64,000 nt of DNA, from NCBI RefSeq assembly GCF_000484535.1, contig NC_022600.1:3534001-3598000 (forward strand), read 5' to 3'. This document shows positions 1-8,031 of this stretch, in pieces. This stretch comes from Gloeobacter kilaueensis JS1. GTDB taxonomy: Bacteria; Cyanobacteriota; Cyanobacteriia; Gloeobacterales; Gloeobacteraceae. The position numbers were made by a program, and so were the translations under genes. Under the pieces are notes generated by a model. That model made no database searches. It saw nothing but the letters and a program-made list of their open reading frames with translations, and was not told where the DNA came from. The first letter of the stretch is position 1, and every line of letters starts with the position of its first letter.

Positions 1-1
1 C

Positions 2-709
2 GATAAACACGAGCGCTTTGCCTTCAAAGGGTTCGAGTCGCACCTCGAATTGAGCGCCCTCTCGGGCACCACCTGGATCCGCTACGATTCGAGCAAACCG
101 CGCACCTTCGATGTGCCGTACTACAGCGAACTGCTCCCCAAAAAGACCGTCGCACCGCCTCTCGCCTATATCGTGCCAGTGCATCTGAGCGAGGTGATCG
201 AGCGGATCAAACTCCACCACCTGCGCTACGAGGTGCTCACTGCTCCCCGCCAGTTCACCGTGCAGACCTATCGCCTGAGCGACCCGGTCTGGGAGGCGCA
301 GCCCTTCGAGAACCACATCCGGCTCAAGGACTTCAAACTCGCGCCCATCGAGCGCCAGATAACCTATCCGACCGGGTCGTTACTCGTTCCCCTCGACCAG
401 CCCGCTGCCAACGTCGCCATTCACCTGCTGGAGCCGGAGGGACCGGACTCGCTTTTGCAGTGGGGCTACCTCGACGCCCTCTTTGAGCAGAAGGAGTACG
501 CCGAACCCTACGTGATGGAAAAAAAAGCCCGCGAGATGATCGAAGCCGATCCACAGCTCAAAGCCGAATTTGAGCAGAAGCTCAGCAGTGACCCGGCCTT
601 CGCCGCCAGTCCCGAAGCACGGCTGGACTTTTTTTATCGGCGCACGCCCTACTGGGACGAGCGGCTGGGCATCTATCCGATTGGCCGGATCATCCAGCCA
701 GTTCGCTGA
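2..709 (+). CDS. M14-family zinc carboxypeptidase, C-terminal part (5' end outside window)
   Basis: The frame is open from base 2, so the gene starts upstream and about 235 C-terminal residues are visible. This part matches the tail of secreted bacterial M14 peptidases (family knowledge): an AYIVP block, a PFENH segment, the stretch PTGSLLVPLDQPAANVA, then LLEPEGPDSLLQWG and EQKEYAEPYVMEK, ending with RTPYWDERLGIYPIGRI. The catalytic zinc-binding HxxE motif is not in the visible part, so activity cannot be judged. The stop at 707-709 overlaps the 3' end of the convergent MFS gene by 20 bases. The TTG at 50 is only an internal codon. The family call is fairly secure; the substrate is unknown. 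Confidence 0.8.
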   Translation, partial: DKHERFAFKGFESHLELSALSGTTWIRYDSSKPRTFDVPYYSELLPKKTVAPPLAYIVPVHLSEVIERIKLHHLRYEVLTAPRQFTVQTYRLSDPVWEAQPFENHIRLKDFKLAPIERQITYPTGSLLVPLDQPAANVAIHLLEPEGPDSLLQWGYLDALFEQKEYAEPYVMEKKAREMIEADPQLKAEFEQKLSSDPAFAASPEARLDFFYRRTPYWDERLGIYPIGRIIQPVR

Positions 710-1949
710 GCGAACCGAGGCGGCGCACCTGCGGCCAGAGCCAGGCCACGGCGAGCACGACGACGAGGGTGCCGATGCCGCCGCCCACCACCGAGAGAAT
801 GGGTCCGAACCATTCGGCCACCAGGCCCGACTCGAAGCCGCCAATTTCGTTGGAGGCACTTACAAAGACGAAGTTCACCGCCAGTACCCGGCCCCGCATC
901 GCGTCGGGGGTGAGGAGCTGCAACAGGGTGCTGCGCACGACGACGCTGATGTTGTCGAACACACCGGTCAGCGCCAGCATCGCGAGCGACAGATAAAAAT
1001 TGTGCGACAAACCAAAGACGATCGTCGCCACACCAAAGCCGCTCACCGCCAACAGCAGCGTCAGCCCGGCCCGGCGCATCGGCGGCAGGTAGGCAAGGAC
1101 GATCGCCATCGCGAGGGCCCCCACCGAGGGAGCGGCCCGCAGCCAGCCCAGCCCCACCGGACCGACGTGGAGAATATCTTTGGCATAGACCGGCAGGAGG
1201 GTGGTGGCACCGCCCAAAAGCACCGCAAACAGATCGAGGGTGATCGTGGCGAGGATGATCTGGTTGCTCCAGATAAAGCTCAACCCACCCACCAGCGAGC
1301 GAAAGCTAATCGCCTCTTTGGCGCGGGCGGGCGGTCTGTACTGGGGCCTGAGGGCAGCGGTGAACAGCAAAAAACTGAAGGCGCAGGCGACAGTGAGCAC
1401 GTAGGCGAAGGCGGCGCTCTTTTGCCAGGCGATCACGAGGCCACCGAGAGCCGGGCCAATCACCGAGCCAACCTGAAACCAGCTGCTGCGCCAGGTAACG
1501 GCGTTCGCCAGAGCAGCCGGCGGCACCAGTTGCGGCAGCAGTGCCGAGTTGGCGGGGCCGCTGAAGGCGCGGGCCAGGGCACTGATAAGCAGACAGCCAT
1601 AGATGAGCATGACCGCACCGTGCAGGGCAGAAAGCAGCGAGAGCCCAAGAGCGGCGAGGGCAACCACCGTCTGCGCCACCATGATCACCCGCTGGCGGTC
1701 GTAGCGGTCCGCCACCTGACCGGCGGGCAGCGAGAGCAAGATGGGTGGCAGTGCCTGCACCAGCCCGACCCAACCTAAGAGCAAAGTCGAGTGGGTGCGC
1801 TCGTACAGCTCCCAGCCCACCGCCACCGCCTGCACCTGCTGGCCCAGTACCGCCGCCATGCTGCCGCAGGCGTACAGCCGGTAGTCGCGCGAGCGCAAAG
1901 CGGCGTAAGGGTCATGCAGAGCCTTCAGCTCTTCGTTGTTCTCTCCCAT
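690..1949 (-). CDS. MFS transporter, EntS/MFS_3-like exporter
   Basis: This 419-residue membrane protein has about 12 hydrophobic segments. Its N-terminus, with ALRSRDYRLYACGS followed by VAVGWELYERT, is typical of the MFS_3 (enterobactin exporter-like) branch. The MFS signature between helices 2 and 3 is seen as AGQVADRYDRQRV. The chosen ATG at 1949 has AGGAG 8-12 bases upstream; a longer open frame reaches 2060 but lacks a comparable ribosome binding site. The gene is convergent with the M14 gene. The likely role is proton-driven efflux of a small molecule across the plasma membrane; the substrate cannot be read from sequence. Confidence 0.85.
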   Translation of the reverse strand: MGENNEELKALHDPYAALRSRDYRLYACGSMAAVLGQQVQAVAVGWELYERTHSTLLLGWVGLVQALPPILLSLPAGQVADRYDRQRVIMVAQTVVALAALGLSLLSALHGAVMLIYGCLLISALARAFSGPANSALLPQLVPPAALANAVTWRSSWFQVGSVIGPALGGLVIAWQKSAAFAYVLTVACAFSFLLFTAALRPQYRPPARAKEAISFRSLVGGLSFIWSNQIILATITLDLFAVLLGGATTLLPVYAKDILHVGPVGLGWLRAAPSVGALAMAIVLAYLPPMRRAGLTLLLAVSGFGVATIVFGLSHNFYLSLAMLALTGVFDNISVVVRSTLLQLLTPDAMRGRVLAVNFVFVSASNEIGGFESGLVAEWFGPILSVVGGGIGTLVVVLAVAWLWPQVRRLGSLSELAG

Positions 1950-1994
1950 TCCCGCTCCTGAGCCAACCCCCCTCACCAGTAAAACCCACCGCCT

Positions 1995-2396
1995 ATGTTT
2001 CAGATACCCTGGCTGGATTTCCAACACAAGGCAGTTCAACTGGTACAGACGGTGCCGCAAGCAGTGGAGCGCTACGGCAAACCGAGACGTATTTGCGTAG
2101 ACAACGGTCCAGAGTTTGTGTCGAAGGAGCTAGATTTATGGGCTTATACCAATGGAGTAGAGTTAGACTTTTCCCGGCCTGGTAAGCCGACGGACAATGC
2201 CCACTGCGAGTCGTTCAATAGTCGGCTCAGGCAGGAGTGTTTGAATCAGCACTGGTTCTTGAGTGTGGCAGATAGTCGTCAGAAGCTGGAGGAGTGGCGG
2301 GTGGATTACAATCAGTATCGACCGCACAGTTTGCTGGGTGGGATGACGCCGATAGAGTTTGCCTGTGCCACGAGCCCTGATCCTTTGCTAGTGTAG
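1995..2396 (+). pseudogene. IS3-family transposase orfB, C-terminal remnant
   Basis: About 130 residues match the C-terminal half of the IS3-family OrfB integrase core (rve domain): VDNGPEFVSKELDLWAY carries the second catalytic Asp, and GKPTDNAHCESFNSRLRQ carries the catalytic Glu. The YRPHSLLGGMTP tail is also typical. The first catalytic Asp and the whole N-terminal half are missing, and no OrfA is seen upstream. It is therefore a dead remnant. It sits at the left edge of the IS-rich RHS island, between the MFS gene and the Clp-N gene, and may mark an older rearrangement boundary. Confidence 0.85.
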
Positions 2397-2544
2397 GAGA
2401 CAGCCGGATTTTCCCGTTCCCGCCGGTCCAGTATTTGGGTCATCTCCATCGGCCAGAAGACTCTCAGTTTAAGCGGTTCACTTTCACGGTTGCATGTCAC
2501 AGAGCGTCACCTCAATTATATTCGGTTTTATTAGGTCACTCTAC

Positions 2545-2997
2545 TTATAACTGTTCTTTGCAAAGCTGTTCGCGCAAAGCAGAAGGCGTAATATTAAACT
2601 CCGAAAGTATTACTTCTGATACCCCTCCATAAACTTCGACTGCGCGAATAAAGCCCAAGAATAAATGCCTGTCAGAGACCATTGCAAATCCGTCCTTGTG
2701 AGCTTCTTCTAAAGCGGAATTTAAGGCAAAAATATATGTGGGGGATGGCTCAGTAGTGTTAGCTGCTGCTTTTTTAGTGAAGCTCAATCTTTCTATGCTA
2801 TCCCTTAAAGCTTTCAAACCTAGCTCAAATCTTTTTAAGATACTGAAGCTCACAGTTTCAGGAACAGATGCAAGGCTGAAAAGCAGATGCTCAAGCTCGA
2901 CTGTATTTGAGAGAAAACTTTGTGCAACCCCACTGCTAGCGATGATAATATACAAAGCTTTTTCAGAGTAGTCGTCGAGGCTAAACCTACTTTCCAT
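2545..2997 (-). CDS. Clp-N (double ClpN motif) domain protein, candidate immunity protein of orphan RHS toxin
   Basis: The 150-residue protein is essentially one Clp_N domain, the substrate/adaptor-binding N-domain of ClpA/ClpC. Two similar half-repeats are visible: EHLLFSLAS with ILKRFELGLKALRDSIERL in the first, and DRHLFLGFIRA with ILSEFNITPSALREQL in the second. No AAA+ module follows. The ATG at 2997 has AAGGGTG upstream. It begins 10 bases after the stop of the reconstructed orphan RHS toxin tail (3008-3010), on the same strand, which is the normal place for an immunity gene. Stand-alone Clp_N proteins also occur as adaptors, so immunity is inferred from position only. Its base composition is lower in GC than the surrounding chromosome. 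Confidence 0.7.
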   Translation of the reverse strand: MESRFSLDDYSEKALYIIIASSGVAQSFLSNTVELEHLLFSLASVPETVSFSILKRFELGLKALRDSIERLSFTKKAAANTTEPSPTYIFALNSALEEAHKDGFAMVSDRHLFLGFIRAVEVYGGVSEVILSEFNITPSALREQLCKEQL

Positions 2998-3007
2998 GAA
3001 TCACCCT

Positions 3008-3237
3008 TTACCTGAGGTTGTATGTTTTTGTCAGCTGAAGAGGGTTTACTCCTCTGCGTGATGTACTTCTTATTGCTGCACCTCCAACTCTAGTGAAGTT
3101 CACTCGTAAAGTTTGATAGCCCCGTTGCTTCAGTTGCTCGAAGAAAAGCCTGTAAACCCCTCGCAATTGCCCCACACCTACTTGTGATTTGGTAAACGGG
3201 TTTGGACCACTAACAAGAAAATCATCAAGGACAAGGG
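3008..3237 (-). pseudogene. Orphan RHS toxin, C-terminal tail separated by the IS4 element
   Basis: On the minus strand, one frame stays open from the IS edge to a TAA at 3008-3010. It reads LDDFLVSGPNPFTKSQ, then VGVGQLRGVYRLFFEQ, then TLRVNFTRVGGAAI, ending QLTKTYNLR. When the IS (3238-4630) and one copy of its 9-bp target duplication are removed, this frame joins the orphan RHS fragment at 4631-5435 without a shift. It is therefore the missing end of that toxin. I do not recognise the toxin family; the alternating beta/alpha character and several basic and Asn/Asp residues would suit a small nuclease or nucleotide-modifying domain, but that is only a guess. Confidence 0.75.
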
Positions 3238-4630
3238 CATCCGTGACAAGTTAAGGTCACGGACGGTTTGTCAAGTAGGGTGAGGAGCAACATTGAGGCG
3301 GACTTCTGGTTTTCGGATCGTCTTGAGCACACCCAAATCTTTGTTCTTCGGCGCTGACAAATACTCGACTACATCACTGGCTATCCCACGATTGGCGGCA
3401 TTGCAAAAGTGATACAGCCCCCGATACACCATCTCCTGCGAAATCCGCTCGTACTCGACAGACAACGCCTCTGCCACCGCATCGCTCAAGTCCACCAGCA
3501 CACTGTAAAACAGCCAACTCGCCCAGACTTGTAATTGCACGCCATTGATTGAACCGGTCCACAGGTACGACAACCCCAACAAGCGCTTAACGATGCCAAA
3601 AGCTGTCTCAATATTCCAGCGTCTACTATACAAATCTGCTACGACAAAAGGCGGCAACACGGTTGGGTCGAGCACCGAGGTCAGATAGCTGTACCAGGTA
3701 TTGCCCTGCTTCACTTCTACCAATCGCAGCACAGGCAACTCTCCCTTGCTGGAGGTGAGCAAAATGGTGCGCTCCCGGTGGTAGGCACTTTTAGAAAGGC
3801 TTTCGACCACCACATAAGTCGTGTTTTTCTTCATCCGACTCAGAAACTGGCCACCACCTGCAAGAACACGGGCGAACTCGCCAAAGTCATAAAACCCCCG
3901 GTCCAAAACCAGCAATATGCCCGGACGGACGCGGGAATGTAAGGCTGGCCAGAAAGTGGTGTCATGGGCCAGTGGCTGCTCCTCAAACCATACATCCACC
4001 GGCAGATGAGTACACATGTCCAGCAGCGTGCAAATCTTCCCCCCAAGCACTCCTGCGGGTTGCTCCTGGAGGCTGTCGAGTTTGCGGAACACCGCTTCGA
4101 GCGTCGAGCCGTCTGCTATCCAGAGCGCCTCAAAGTGTTTTTTTGCGATTTGGAGGGCGACGGGTAGGGGACGGGTGCGCTGTTGCTGACGTTGCTGGAG
4201 AGTGGGAAGCAATGCTTGCAGGACAGAAGCGAACAATCCTGCAGCAAATGCCAGCAGACGCTGGGACAAAGCTTGCTGAGAGACATCGACCGCCGTACAC
4301 CAGAGGAGATTGTCTCTTGCGAGCATCCGGGCCAGTTCATGGACTGAGGGTACCTGCCGCCAGATGAGGGTGAGCGTGGCTGCGACCATCAGTGGCAAGG
4401 AGAGAATGCGCTCGCGTAGGCCCAGTTGGCGATAGCTGGCAAGTTGGCTGTAGACCGCAGGCTTGAGAAGCAGGGTGAGGTGCTCTTCAATCTGCTCACT
4501 GGTGGGAGCGCTCATGCGGCGGGAGCGCACGTGGTCAGGGTGACGAGTCTTCTTGTTGGTTGTCATGCCGCCTAAACTAGCAAAGCGGCAGGCTTGACAA
4601 AAACATGATTACCTTAACTTGTCACCCATG
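3238..4630 (-). mobile_element. Complete IS4-family insertion sequence (1393 bp)
   Basis: The ends are CATCCGTGACAAGTTAAGGT at 3238-3257 and its inverted copy at 4611-4630, with 18 of 20 bases matching. A second conserved block, TTTGTCAAG, lies nine bases further in at both ends, so the terminal repeats are bipartite. The element is flanked by a perfect 9-bp direct repeat GGACAAGGG (3229-3237 and 4631-4639), the target duplication. It carries one intact transposase gene. It interrupts the orphan RHS toxin, and the exact duplication implies a fairly recent insertion. Confidence 0.92.
3271..4566 (-). CDS. IS4-family DDE transposase
   Basis: The 431-residue transposase appears intact. The DDE residues lie in IADGSTLEAV (first Asp), VLDRGFYDF (second Asp) and RRWNIETAF (Glu). 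The IS4 YREK signature is exact: Y-2-R-3-E-6-K in YSRRWNIETAFGIVK. The N-terminal region (LLLKPAVYSQLASYRQLGLRERILSLPLMV) is the usual helical DNA-binding part. Alternative downstream starts exist (MSAPTSEQ). It fills most of the 1393-bp element between its inverted repeats. Confidence 0.93.
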   Translation of the reverse strand: MTTNKKTRHPDHVRSRRMSAPTSEQIEEHLTLLLKPAVYSQLASYRQLGLRERILSLPLMVAATLTLIWRQVPSVHELARMLARDNLLWCTAVDVSQQALSQRLLAFAAGLFASVLQALLPTLQQRQQQRTRPLPVALQIAKKHFEALWIADGSTLEAVFRKLDSLQEQPAGVLGGKICTLLDMCTHLPVDVWFEEQPLAHDTTFWPALHSRVRPGILLVLDRGFYDFGEFARVLAGGGQFLSRMKKNTTYVVVESLSKSAYHRERTILLTSSKGELPVLRLVEVKQGNTWYSYLTSVLDPTVLPPFVVADLYSRRWNIETAFGIVKRLLGLSYLWTGSINGVQLQVWASWLFYSVLVDLSDAVAEALSVEYERISQEMVYRGLYHFCNAANRGIASDVVEYLSAPKNKDLGVLKTIRKPEVRLNVAPHPT

Positions 4631-5435
4631 GGACAAGGGTAGTGTCAGAGGATTGACCACTAACTACTCCCCGGATAGTTACAGAATCTCCTTGGGTTGG
4701 AAATGTTTGATTAAACCGGTCTCCAGGTTTTAATGGTTCATTTGTAGACAAATAGACATCAGGACCATAACTTCTCTGCCGAGAAAACTGCGCCAGCAAG
4801 AGGGGTACACCTCGTGTAGGCATCATCGGCCCATTCGGGTCGCTCGGGTTCGGCTGCTTGGGTGTCATATCCGGAGGCGAAGTCGGAGGAAAGGGCCGCC
4901 CGCTGCCACTCCCGTTACCACCACCACCGCCGCCAATTCCAGGTGCGCCGATGGTTACGCCAGTACCAACCAGGAAAGAGACAGGAGCATTGGGATCGAG
5001 AATGGAACGCGGTCCAATGACAATGACCGGTGCTAGGTCGTAAGGTGTACCACCACTTCCATCTCCCCTATCGTCGCCCTCCAATCCAGAGGGATCGCTA
5101 TCGGTATGCGGGTTGTTGCCGACGTAGCGGTAGAGGTTGGTGTCACCGCCTGCAAAACCGAGCGGGTCTTCCATCGTGTAGCGGTGATGACCAGGAATGT
5201 AGTACCGGCCCCGCATGTAGTAGTACCAGCTATTGGAGTCTTGCTCCCGGCCTGCATAGCGCAGATTGTTGCTACTGCTGTTGCTGCTATTGGCAACTAT
5301 CTTGTCGCCAAAGGGACTATAGCCGTAGCCCGTCTTCACCGTTTTGCTATCGCCGTCAATCGCTGCGATGACCGAGTTGTTGAACGGGTCGTGCAACAGA
5401 CACTCGTCCGTACTGCCCGCTCGGCTCGCCTACCA
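4631..5435 (-). pseudogene. Orphan RHS core-end plus toxin fragment (interrupted by IS4)
   Basis: This minus-strand fragment repeats the last part of the large RHS gene almost exactly: LLHDPFNNSVIAAIDG, SPFGD, YAGREQDSNSWYYYMRGRYY, the hallmark MEDPLGFAGGDTNLYRYV, then NPHTDSDPSGLEGD and a Gly/Pro-rich linker ending GVPLLLAQ. After LLLAQ the sequence is unrelated to the main toxin (FSRQRSYGPDVYLSTNEP... VTIRGVVSGQSSDTTLV). It has no signal peptide or YD region, and an in-frame stop lies just upstream at about 5436, so it is an orphan toxin cassette, not a full gene. The first Met in frame is at 5396, immediately before HDPFNN. The IS4 element interrupts it after DTTL, and the rest lies at 3008-3237. 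Confidence 0.82.
4792..5415. repeat. Direct repeat of RHS core end, partner copy at 8169-8792
   Basis: The roughly 620 bases at 4792-5415 correspond base for base, with a constant offset of 3377, to 8169-8792, differing by scattered substitutions only and with no net indel. The shared block runs from the RHS core through the Gly/Pro linker to LLLAQ. It could support recombination that swaps the downstream toxin and immunity genes between the orphan and main positions. Confidence 0.85.
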
Positions 5436-5621
5436 ACAGGCCGTGCGCGGCAACATCCCCGAAAACAGCGACTGCACAGTGATCGTGGCCCGCATCTAGG
5501 GACTGCTACTCGTCGCTGTATTCGACCATCCACAATTCAGCTACCGGCAACTATCGGCAACTGCCAGCCCGGCAAAAGTTCCAGCGTCTTCAGGGTCATC
5601 TCCGATAGGGTTGAAGAAGCA
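5436..5621. other. Junction between orphan RHS cassette and first immunity candidate
   Basis: No complete gene was found. A short plus-strand frame overlapping the cassette end (5413-5499) reads like the last residues of some protein, LAYQQAVRGNIPENSDCTVI, then a stop TAG at 5497-5499. It may be a scar from the recombination that placed the orphan cassette here. The remaining bases show no recognisable feature. Confidence 0.3.
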
Positions 5622-6386
5622 CTATGCTGTAAAGTAATCATTTATATCTATGTCACTTATATTGATTTGATGCCACTCATCTGTTACTGCAACAATAAAA
5701 AGCTGATCTGTAGCTTCAAGGTACGTTTCTAACTTAAATGATATTTCTTCAACACTAAATTTACTTTGCATCAAACATGCGTTAGGCATATAATACCAGT
5801 GTTTTGTAGCCAGCGAATCGATCACAGCATAGAACTCTGAATAAGCCTCTCTTGAAGCTCTATCTCTACTTTTGCTAATTCTGGCAACATCGTAGGTCAT
5901 TAAGTAGGTTTTAAGTTCCTTAAAATTTTGAGGTGATGATGTTTTCAGCTCATATGCCTTACTTGGAGCAAAGAAAGGTTCGTCATATGCAAGAACCTCT
6001 ATCAATTGACAATGCACTGTATTCATTTCCTCCTGACTGTAGCCAAGGCGGATATGTAAATCATTTGAGTCAATAATGTTTAAGCAGATCGTTAGAGAAT
6101 TAACCATAGCTTGTATTTCTTGTTTTGAAAATCGCAATAGAAGTTGACTTGTAAAATCAAAAGTATCTTTATCAATATAAGGTCTAAGTTGTGCATGTAC
6201 TAGCTCTAATAAGGCTTGTGCTCGCACACGTTCTAAACCGATCTGCGTTGAGAAATCTTGAAAACAATACTTGTCGAGAAGCTCCAGTCCAAAACAAACT
6301 TCGTTTAAAGCTGCCTGTAAGATGGCTCCTTCATCCAGAGTCAAACTTAAAGTAAGTAAGGCGTGTTCAGATTGGAGTACTTGCAT
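5622..6386 (-). CDS. Candidate immunity protein for main RHS toxin; C-terminal half Cas2/SinR-like
   Basis: This 254-residue protein starts at the ATG at 6386, preceded by AGGAG with seven-base spacing; an in-frame ATG at 6401 lies upstream but has no such site. It begins 27 bases after the stop of the RHS toxin tail (6414). The N-terminal half (about residues 10-130) is helical and unrecognised. The C-terminal half (about 155-250), with TYLMTYDVARISKSRDRASR, AVIDSLATKHWYYM, KFSVEEISFKLETYLE and LFIVAVTDEWHQI, follows the pattern of small Cas2/SinR-like ferredoxin-fold proteins. The immunity role is inferred from gene order. GC content is clearly lower than in the flanking chromosome, as is common for toxin-immunity cargo. 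Confidence 0.6.
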   Translation of the reverse strand: MQVLQSEHALLTLSLTLDEGAILQAALNEVCFGLELLDKYCFQDFSTQIGLERVRAQALLELVHAQLRPYIDKDTFDFTSQLLLRFSKQEIQAMVNSLTICLNIIDSNDLHIRLGYSQEEMNTVHCQLIEVLAYDEPFFAPSKAYELKTSSPQNFKELKTYLMTYDVARISKSRDRASREAYSEFYAVIDSLATKHWYYMPNACLMQSKFSVEEISFKLETYLEATDQLFIVAVTDEWHQINISDIDINDYFTA

Positions 6387-6413
6387 CGGTTTACTCCTCA
6401 TAATTCGCTTAAG

Positions 6414-6656
6414 TTACCTTAGGCGTCTTAGGTATTCATTAACACTTATACCTCCAGGAGGGTCAACAAAGAATATGGTGCCGCCATCTGGAGAACCTGG
6501 ATCTCTTATTAAGAGTACATTTGTCTTTGGATTATAAAAGGCAGTCCTTCCTCTTAATAATCTTATCGGATTAAGGCTGACGTTTTGCAGCATGGAGTCA
6601 ATGAGTACTGCTAGGTCCGCCTCGTCAAATATTCCAAGCGGTCTTAGCTTATCTAT
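6414..6656 (-). pseudogene. Main RHS toxin, C-terminal tail separated by the IS701-type element
   Basis: The minus-strand frame reads IDKLRPLGIFDEADLAVL, then GRTAFYNPKTNVLLIRDPG, then DGGTIFFVDPPGG and NEYLRRLR before a TAA at 6414-6416. A longer open frame up to 6833 exists only because it runs into the insertion sequence. Removing the element and one CTAT copy joins RHAASN directly to IDKLRP in frame. The pattern FYNPKTNVLLIRDP followed by DGGTIFF resembles the C-terminal ends of several bacterial toxin domains thought to be RNases; this is an impression, not a firm family call. Confidence 0.78.
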
Positions 6657-8031
6657 CCCTGATCTGTCAAACTGGGTACAATGATCGCTGCAAGCCTCTT
6701 GCTGGAGGGATTTGCGGTCATGACCACTCCAAGGAAACCTAATAGCACTGTCCCTTTCGTAGATCAATACTGTTCCACTTACCAACACCTGTTTGCAGAC
6801 GTCCGAACTTTTGAATGCTTCAAAAGCTTGCAACTCGGGTTAGTTTCCGAGGTCAAACGCAAAACTCTGCCCGCGATAGCCAGAGCAGTGGGCGCAGACG
6901 CTCAGGCTTTTCATCACTTTTTGGTCCACTCTCCCTGGTCGGTTGAATGCTTTAGAGAACAACGAATTGCACTGACCAAGCAAGCACTGAACGGACGCTC
7001 TATCACCGTTTGCATTGACGAAACTGGCGACAAGAAAAAGGGAAAGAAGACCGACTATGTCTCCCGACAATACATCGGCAATGTCGGCAAAATAGATAAC
7101 GGCATTGTTTCCGTTCATGCCTTCGGTTTGCTGGGGAATATCACCTTTCCATTGCTATTCAGGGTTTTCAAACCCGAGTGCCGTCTTGCTAAAAACGAAC
7201 AGCACAAGAGTAAACCCAAAATCGCTGCTGATTTGATTGATGAGTTATGTGAGCAGGGGTTCAATATTGGTCTGGTAGTAGCGGACAGCCACTATGGAGA
7301 AAGTAGCGATTTTATCAACACTTTGTGGAAACACCGACTGCACTATGTCGTTGCTATCCGCTCCAATCACGGGGTGTGGATGCTCAAGGGTTGGGTTGTT
7401 CGTCGCAATCGCTGGAAAAGCTTCGAGCGTCAATTCAGTAATGGCAAGACAGAAACACGCTACATCCGCGAGATTATTTTTGGCAAACGCAAGGCAACGC
7501 GATACTACGAGATCACGACGGATATCGAGAAACAGCCCGAGGAAAGTACCTGGTATATCATGACCAATCTGCCTGGAAAAATTGAAAAGACGGTAGGCAA
7601 TTTGTTTGGAGATAGAACCTGGGTCGAGTACGGTTTTCGTCAGGTGAAAGCGGAACTAGGCTGGACGGACTACAAGTTGACAGCTTACCGAGGCATCGAG
7701 AAGTGGTGGGAGATGGTGTGCAGTGCCTACTTAATGGTGAGTATGCAAACAACGACGATGGGAGAAGAATCAGAGGAAGAGGTTCCTGACAAAGCAAGCG
7801 AGAGTCAGCGTTATCCTGCAATGTACACCACCCATAAGTGGTGGGATGAAAAACAAGGATGGAAGGCGATTTTGAACAACATGCGACTGATGATTCAGCC
7901 ATTCGTTTGCTTGAGTTTATTATTGCCGTGGCTAGAGGTGACCCAGTTGAATGACCTTGGAAAAGTACTCCAGAATCTAATAGACAAAGTCAATGGTTTT
8001 GCAGTCTTCCTCCGACTTTGACAGATTAGGG
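6657..8031 (+). mobile_element. Complete IS701-type insertion sequence (1375 bp)
   Basis: The left end CCCTGATCTGTCAAACTGGG (6657-6676) matches the reverse complement of 8012-8031 at 17 of 20 positions. The element is flanked by a perfect 4-bp direct repeat CTAT (6653-6656 and 8032-8035); four-base duplications are typical of IS701. It contains one intact transposase gene in the opposite direction to the RHS gene it interrupts. Paper excision restores the RHS reading frame exactly. Confidence 0.92.
6720..8021 (+). CDS. IS701-family DDE transposase
   Basis: The 433-residue protein uses the ATG at 6720, preceded by GGAGGG; a longer frame from 6681 lacks a good site. Catalytic residues fit the DDE fold: CIDETGDKKKG (first Asp), VVADSHYGES (second Asp) and DRTWVEYGFRQVK (Glu). 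QYIGNVGKIDNGIVSVHAFG is typical of IS701 transposases. The stop lies inside the right inverted repeat. The gene appears intact and potentially active. Confidence 0.93.
   Translation: MTTPRKPNSTVPFVDQYCSTYQHLFADVRTFECFKSLQLGLVSEVKRKTLPAIARAVGADAQAFHHFLVHSPWSVECFREQRIALTKQALNGRSITVCIDETGDKKKGKKTDYVSRQYIGNVGKIDNGIVSVHAFGLLGNITFPLLFRVFKPECRLAKNEQHKSKPKIAADLIDELCEQGFNIGLVVADSHYGESSDFINTLWKHRLHYVVAIRSNHGVWMLKGWVVRRNRWKSFERQFSNGKTETRYIREIIFGKRKATRYYEITTDIEKQPEESTWYIMTNLPGKIEKTVGNLFGDRTWVEYGFRQVKAELGWTDYKLTAYRGIEKWWEMVCSAYLMVSMQTTTMGEESEEEVPDKASESQRYPAMYTTHKWWDEKQGWKAILNNMRLMIQPFVCLSLLLPWLEVTQLNDLGKVLQNLIDKVNGFAVFLRL

Noticed and set aside
29-43. tRNA T-loop-like GGTTCGAGTC
   Set aside because: It lies in frame inside the M14 peptidase gene and no acceptor or anticodon stems can be formed.
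570-1778. Long plus-strand frame of 402 codons opposite the MFS gene
   Set aside because: Composition rich in Arg, Gln and His is the typical antisense shadow of a GC-rich membrane protein gene.
6414-6833. A separate 139-residue gene at the right side of the toxin tail
   Set aside because: Its N-terminal part is IS701 DNA; only the residues from IDKLRP onward belong to the RHS toxin.
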